This document shows, one piece after another, positions 12,773-17,251 of a stretch of 17,251 bases of DNA. The stretch's first letter is position 1. The number at the start of each line of letters is the position of its first letter. The stretch is from an uncultured Chitinophagaceae bacterium (lineage in GTDB: Bacteria > Bacteroidota > Bacteroidia > Chitinophagales > Chitinophagaceae): NCBI GenBank assembly GCA_946885335.1, contig CAMPGG010000037.1:1-17251 (forward strand), written 5' to 3'. Position numbers and translations under genes: made by a program. The notes under the pieces were generated by a model. That model ran no database searches and was not told the DNA's origin. It saw only the letters and a list, made by a program, of their open reading frames with translations.

Positions 12773-14872
12773 TTATTTTTTAAGCATCTTAAGGAAATCC
12801 GATTCGGATATTATTTTTACAGTGCCGGTATTCTTTGCCTTTTCCAGTTTGCTTCCAGCCTCTTCTCCGGCCACCAGGTAATTTAATTTACTGCTTACAC
12901 CTGTAACAATCTTTCCGCCATGTTGTTCAACCATAGCTTCCGCCTCGCTTCTTTTCAGGCTGGGTAAAGTGCCCGTAAACAAGAACGTTAGTCCCTGCAA
13001 ATTTCCATCCGTTATGTGTGCTTTTTTTTCATTTTTTAATTGTAAACCAAGTTCTTCCAATTCTTGCAGCATTTGAATATTATCATCATTATCAAAAAAC
13101 TGGAATATGCTGCCCGCTACTTTTGGTCCAATATCTTCAAAAGTTTGTAAATGTTCTTTACTAAATTTTTTAAAATCCAATAAATGTTCTACTTCATGTG
13201 CCAATACTTTGGCGGTGGTTTCGCCCACATAACGAATGCCCAGGGCAAAGATCAGGCGATTGAGCGGCTGGGATTTGGATTTTTCAATCGCAGCCTGCAA
13301 TTTATCTATAGATTTTTCGCCAAAACCCTCCAGTATCCTGAGTTTGTCATAATTCAACCGATAGATGGAAGGTATATTATGCAACAATCCAAGGGCATAA
13401 AATTTACGAATATTGGCATCTCCTAAACCACGGATATCCATAGCATCTTTACTTACAAAATGGATCATTCTTTCCAGCACCTGTGCCTCACAGTTAATAT
13501 TGGTGCAACGCCAGGCGGCTTCTTCTTCGGGTTTGTATAATTCATCATTGCAAACAGGGCAATGCGTAGGAAAAATAATGGGCTTTTCTTTCCCGGTTCT
13601 TAATTCCGTCAGTGGTTTAACTATGTATGGAATTACATCTCCCGCTCTTTCCACCAAAATTGAATCGCCTATCCGAAGATCTTTTTCCCTGATCACATCT
13701 GCATTAAATAATGAAACCGATGTAATGGTGATGCCGCCAATCGGGGCTGGTTCTATTTTCGCCACCGGTGTTATTGAGCCGGTTCGTCCAACCTGGAATT
13801 CCACTTTCAATAATTTACTGGTGGCCTGCCTTGCTTTAAATTTAAAGGCAATGGCCCAGCGTGGATGATGCGCCGTCATACCCAATGCTTCCTGGAACTC
13901 AACATCATTTACTTTTATAACCATCCCGTCAATTTCATATGGTAATTCATCACGGGTTTTCTCAAATTCAATACAATAATCAATAACACCTTTTATCCCT
14001 GTAAAAACTTTTTTCTCGTTGATGGGTATGCGAAAACCATTATCATACAACATATCGAGTGAGGACGAATGATGAAGCAATGCCTCAGGAATTGGAGCAC
14101 CTTCCACTGTTGTAAAATAACTTACACTGTATAAAAAAGATTCCAGGTTTCGCCGCTTCACTTCTGCCGGATCTTTTATCCGTAGTGTGCCGGAAGCTGC
14201 ATTACGGGGATTGGCCAATGGCGCAAATCCCTGTTCCATTAATTGTTCATTGTACTTTTTAAAATTGTTTTTGTTGATCAATACTTCGCCCCTTATTTCT
14301 ATTAGCTCAATTCCTTTTGACATGAAATCGGCTGATAATGGGATACTCCTGATCTGCCGGATATTAGGCGTGATGTCATCTCCCGAAACACCATTCCCTC
14401 TTGTTATGCCCCTTACCAATAAATTGTTTTCATAAACCAATGAAATGCTTGCACCATCAAACTTCGGCTCTACACAATACACTATTTCATTTTTGCCTGT
14501 CAATTCCCGCGCCTTGCGATCAAAATCCAGCAGGTCTTCCGCATTGTAAGAATTGTCCAATGAAAGCATGGGAACCATATGCTGTTGAGTTGGAAATTCT
14601 TTGGTTAAAGCACCAGCCACCCGTTGGGTTGGAGAATCGGGTGTGATCAATTCCGGGTTTTGTTTTTCAAACTGTTCCAGGATTTTATATAATACATCGT
14701 ATTCATAATCTGCAATGAGCGGATCGCTTACTATATAATACCGGTATTCATGAAAACGAAGCACTGATCTTAATTTTTCAATGTCAATTTTTCCTGTTGC
14801 TTTTTTGTCTGCCAGTTGAAGGTATTCGGTAGTTAATGATTGTAATTCTTTTATCTGCGAAGTAGCATACAT
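12773..14872 (-). CDS. ligA: NAD+-dependent DNA ligase
   Basis: Seals nicks in replication and repair using NAD+. The full 699-residue architecture is present. The Ia domain (to ~70) has the NMN-binding YHxYDxxD-like segment FHEYRYYIVSDPLIADYEYD. The adenylation domain has Lys137 in EPKFDGAS as the AMP-accepting residue, plus TRGNGVSGDDIT and NPRNAASGTLR. The OB fold covers ~345-430 (GRTGSITPVAKIEPAPIGG). A Cys4 zinc finger uses Cys438, 441, 456 and 461. Helix-hairpin-helix repeats lie at ~475-590, and a BRCT domain at ~623-699 (LFTGTL, SSKLNYLVAGEEAGSKLEKA). The start MYATSQIKELQ at 14872 matches the family's usual N-terminus. It appears monocistronic; no hairpin with a T-run follows its stop. 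It is divergent from the GH13 gene. Confidence 0.97.
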   Translation of the reverse strand: MYATSQIKELQSLTTEYLQLADKKATGKIDIEKLRSVLRFHEYRYYIVSDPLIADYEYDVLYKILEQFEKQNPELITPDSPTQRVAGALTKEFPTQQHMVPMLSLDNSYNAEDLLDFDRKARELTGKNEIVYCVEPKFDGASISLVYENNLLVRGITRGNGVSGDDITPNIRQIRSIPLSADFMSKGIELIEIRGEVLINKNNFKKYNEQLMEQGFAPLANPRNAASGTLRIKDPAEVKRRNLESFLYSVSYFTTVEGAPIPEALLHHSSSLDMLYDNGFRIPINEKKVFTGIKGVIDYCIEFEKTRDELPYEIDGMVIKVNDVEFQEALGMTAHHPRWAIAFKFKARQATSKLLKVEFQVGRTGSITPVAKIEPAPIGGITITSVSLFNADVIREKDLRIGDSILVERAGDVIPYIVKPLTELRTGKEKPIIFPTHCPVCNDELYKPEEEAAWRCTNINCEAQVLERMIHFVSKDAMDIRGLGDANIRKFYALGLLHNIPSIYRLNYDKLRILEGFGEKSIDKLQAAIEKSKSQPLNRLIFALGIRYVGETTAKVLAHEVEHLLDFKKFSKEHLQTFEDIGPKVAGSIFQFFDNDDNIQMLQELEELGLQLKNEKKAHITDGNLQGLTFLFTGTLPSLKRSEAEAMVEQHGGKIVTGVSSKLNYLVAGEEAGSKLEKAKNTGTVKIISESDFLKMLKK

Positions 14873-14941
14873 AGTTTAATAATATGCGGCTAAGTTAGTT
14901 TAAACCAAATATTTTTTTTCGACAGCAATGTGTTTTTAGTA

Positions 14942-14949
14942 CATATTTG
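14942..14949 (+). promoter_or_regulatory. Weak candidate -7 box for the GH13 gene
   Basis: CATATTTG differs from TAnnTTTG at one position and lies 45 bases before the ATG at 14994. TTTC at 14917-14920 (one mismatch to TTTG) is 21 bases upstream. Both elements are imperfect, so this is tentative. Confidence 0.25.
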
Positions 14950-14993
14950 TATCTTGGTAGCGATTTAGAACTAACGATTTATTAATTGCCATT

Positions 14994-17251
14994 ATGAGAA
15001 AAGCTTTTTTGGGGTGCCTGAGCCTGCTGGTCATTCTTTGTAGTGATGCCCAATTACTAACCTGGACTCCCTCCTTTCCAGTTGAAGATGATGCAGCAAC
15101 TTCCCTGGTAATAAATGTGGATGCATCAAAAGGTAACCGTGGTTTATTTGAATATGCCATGACCAATGATGTATATGTTCACACCGGTGTTATTACCAAT
15201 AAAAGTACTGGTTCCAGTGATTGGAAATATGTAAAATTCAACCAGAATTTTAACCTGCCCAATGCTGCATTAAGCGCAGCTTACCTGGGCAACAGCCAAT
15301 GGCGGTTTACCATTACCGGTAGCTTACGCAGTTATTACGGTATTACAGATGCCACGGAACATATTCAGAAGATAGCCATACTTTTTCGAAATGGAAACGG
15401 ATCTAAAAAGCAAGCCAACACGGATGGAAGTGATATGTACATACCGGTATATTCATCTGCGTTAGCAATAAGAATAACGGAACCACCCATTCAGCCAACT
15501 TATAAACCTGTTCCTGAACCCATTCAAAAAGTATCCGGTGATAATATAAACATTGCGGCAGTTGCTAATAAATCGGCAACTTTAAAAATTTTTGTAAATG
15601 GAGTATTGATCCGTACAAATTCAAATTCAACCGGCATTGCCACTAATCACACACTTACACAAACCGGCAATACAAGGATCATTGCCGAAGCAGATGATGG
15701 TTCGGCTATCAGCCGGGACACTGTTGATTTTTTTGTAGCCGCAGGCGTAAATATTGCTCCATTACCCGCCGGTGTTAAACAAGGAATTAATTACGAAGCC
15801 GGGAACACTGCCGCAACACTTGTTTTGTATGCACCATTAAAAAACCGGGTTAGTATTATTGGTGATTTTCCAGGGAGCAACTGGACGGAACAACCGCAAT
15901 ACCAGATGAATAAAACTGCCGATGGAAAATATTGGTGGTTACGCATTTCCGGTTTAACACCCGGTACCGAGTACAGTTATCAATACCTGGTAGATGGTAC
16001 ATTAAAGATCGCCGATCCTTATGCTGAGAAAATACTTGATCCATATAATAACAACGACAGTTATATTTCGGCTTCAACCTATCCGGGTTTAAAGCCTTAT
16101 CCAACAAATCTAACTACCGGCATTGTCAGCATCCTGCAAACGGCTTCGCCTGCTTACAACTGGAAAGTGCAAAATTTCAATCGTCCAGATAAAAGAAACC
16201 TGGTGATTTATGAATTATTGTTACGGGATTTTGTAGAAGCACATGATTGGAAAACACTAACGGACACCCTAAATTATTTAAAGAACCTGGGTATTAATGC
16301 TATAGAGTTAATGCCTTTTAATGAATTTGAAGGAAATAACAGCTGGGGCTATAATCCTGATTTTTATTTTGCGCCTGATAAATATTATGGTCCAAAAAAT
16401 ACATTGAAGCAGTTTATTGACAGTTGTCATAGTAAAGGTATAGCCGTAATCATGGATATCGCCCTTAATCATTCATTTGGACTTTCTCCCATGGTGCAGT
16501 TATATTTTGATAATGCCAATAACCGGCCAGCCGCGGATAACCCCTGGTTTAATCCCGTAACCAAACACGCTTTTAATGTTGGTTATGATATGAACCATGA
16601 AAGCCTGGATACAAGATATTTCACCAGCAGGGTGGTAGAACATTGGTTAAAAGAATATAAAATAGATGGTTTTCGTTTTGATCTTTCCAAAGGGTTTACC
16701 CAAACAGCAACTTGTGATGTGAATGGCGGTAATTGTAACGTAAATGGATGGTCGAATTATGATGCCAGCCGGGTGGCTATATGGAAACGATATTATGACA
16801 CGGTTCAAACAAAATCCCAGGATGCATATGTAATTCTCGAACATTTTGCGGCAAACACGGAAGAGAAAGAATTGTCCGATTACGGCATGTTACTTTGGGG
16901 AAATCATAATCATAATTTTTCCCAGGCTACCATGGGATATCAACAGGACTGGAACTTTGAAGGCGGAATATTTACCCAACGTGGTTGGCAAAATCCTCAC
17001 CTAATAACATACATGGAAAGCCATGATGAAGAAAGGATCATGTACAAAAATCTGCAGTTTGGTAATTCTTCCGGTAGTTATAATGTAAAGGATTTGAATA
17101 CGGCACTCAGAAGAACTGAAATGTCGACAGCCTTTTTATTAAGCATACCGGGTCCTAAAATGATTTGGCAGTTTGGAGAACTGGGTTATGATTATTCTAT
17201 TAATCATTGTCCAAATGGAACAGTGAATAATAATTGCCGGTTGGAACCAAA
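14994..17251 (+). CDS. Secreted GH13 alpha-amylase-family enzyme, 3' end outside the window
   Basis: Exported glycoside hydrolase acting on alpha-glucans such as starch or glycogen. The frame is open from ATG 14994 to the right edge (752 codons), so the C-terminus is missing. The signal peptide is residues 1-20 (MRKAFLGCLSLL, cleavage near DAQ). Residues ~21-165 form a beta-rich module (LTWTPSFPVEDDAATSLVINV, NDVYVHTGVITN) of the kind found ahead of Bacteroidota GH13 enzymes (DUF4961-like). Residues ~265-350 resemble the CBM48/E-set domain (TLVLYAPLKNRVSIIGDFPGSNW). The GH13 barrel starts near 385 (NLVIYELLLRDF) and shows region I MDIALNH, region II GFRFD with nucleophile Asp563, region III VILEHF with acid/base Glu616, and region IV ESHDEER with His677-Asp678. 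NNSWGYNP is reminiscent of branching/debranching enzymes. A C-terminal sorting domain may follow beyond the edge. Confidence 0.93.
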   Translation, partial: MRKAFLGCLSLLVILCSDAQLLTWTPSFPVEDDAATSLVINVDASKGNRGLFEYAMTNDVYVHTGVITNKSTGSSDWKYVKFNQNFNLPNAALSAAYLGNSQWRFTITGSLRSYYGITDATEHIQKIAILFRNGNGSKKQANTDGSDMYIPVYSSALAIRITEPPIQPTYKPVPEPIQKVSGDNINIAAVANKSATLKIFVNGVLIRTNSNSTGIATNHTLTQTGNTRIIAEADDGSAISRDTVDFFVAAGVNIAPLPAGVKQGINYEAGNTAATLVLYAPLKNRVSIIGDFPGSNWTEQPQYQMNKTADGKYWWLRISGLTPGTEYSYQYLVDGTLKIADPYAEKILDPYNNNDSYISASTYPGLKPYPTNLTTGIVSILQTASPAYNWKVQNFNRPDKRNLVIYELLLRDFVEAHDWKTLTDTLNYLKNLGINAIELMPFNEFEGNNSWGYNPDFYFAPDKYYGPKNTLKQFIDSCHSKGIAVIMDIALNHSFGLSPMVQLYFDNANNRPAADNPWFNPVTKHAFNVGYDMNHESLDTRYFTSRVVEHWLKEYKIDGFRFDLSKGFTQTATCDVNGGNCNVNGWSNYDASRVAIWKRYYDTVQTKSQDAYVILEHFAANTEEKELSDYGMLLWGNHNHNFSQATMGYQQDWNFEGGIFTQRGWQNPHLITYMESHDEERIMYKNLQFGNSSGSYNVKDLNTALRRTEMSTAFLLSIPGPKMIWQFGELGYDYSINHCPNGTVNNNCRLEP

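Noticed and set aside
13413..13868. 151-codon plus-strand open frame inside ligA
   Set aside because: Antisense to the conserved OB-fold and zinc-finger region of ligA, with no family resemblance; a shadow frame.
14873..14993. A TAnnTTTG-like promoter for ligA at 14906-14913 (minus)
   Set aside because: It has a mismatch in the TA positions and no TTTG at a suitable distance, so it is not listed as a feature.

Overview
The window looks like ordinary chromosomal DNA of a Bacteroidota bacterium, probably in or near the Chitinophagaceae. The evidence is an A+T-rich composition, start codons preceded by A-rich stretches instead of Shine-Dalgarno sites, promoter boxes of the Bacteroidota TAnnTTTG type, an S46 dipeptidyl peptidase, a lamin-tail-domain secreted protein, DUF2461, a NUMOD4/HNH protein, and a GH13 enzyme with the N-terminal module usual in this phylum. 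The family-level placement is inference.

Layout from left to right. (1) 162-1796, plus strand: a cysteine-free Fpg/Nei-type DNA glycosylase and an OmpA-domain lipoprotein. A bidirectional terminator separates them from (2) a dipeptide epimerase on the minus strand (1850-2962). (3) A small plus-strand lipoprotein (3058-3591) converges, 2 bases apart, with a beta-barrel-like protein (3594-4262, minus). (4) A DPP7-type S46 peptidase (4352-6514, minus) is divergent from a PfkB-family kinase (6848-7771, plus), with promoter-like boxes for both in between. (5) A secreted two-LTD-domain protein (7806-9518, minus) is divergent from asd (9744-10754, plus). The asd leader holds a promoter, a 17-codon ORF and a strong intrinsic terminator, which together look like a transcription attenuator. 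(6) Minus-strand genes follow: a half-length asparaginase, DUF2461, a NUMOD4-HNH-HTH protein and ligA (12773-14872). (7) A GH13 amylase-like secreted protein starts at 14994 and runs off the right edge.

Several products act at or beyond the cell envelope (lipoproteins, barrel, S46 peptidase, LTD protein, GH13 enzyme). The S46 peptidase would release dipeptides, and the dipeptide epimerase could prepare some of them for use; this link is inferred from family roles. DNA maintenance is represented by the glycosylase and ligA. Amino-acid metabolism is represented by asd and the asparaginase-like gene.

I see no insertion sequence, prophage, CRISPR array, tRNA or rRNA. The strongest candidate for something undescribed is the asd leader (about 9579-9722). 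A terminator sits there with no upstream plus-strand gene to end. It is preceded by a short ORF with tandem Thr codons followed by Lys, and by segments able to form the three alternative pairings expected of ribosome-mediated attenuation.
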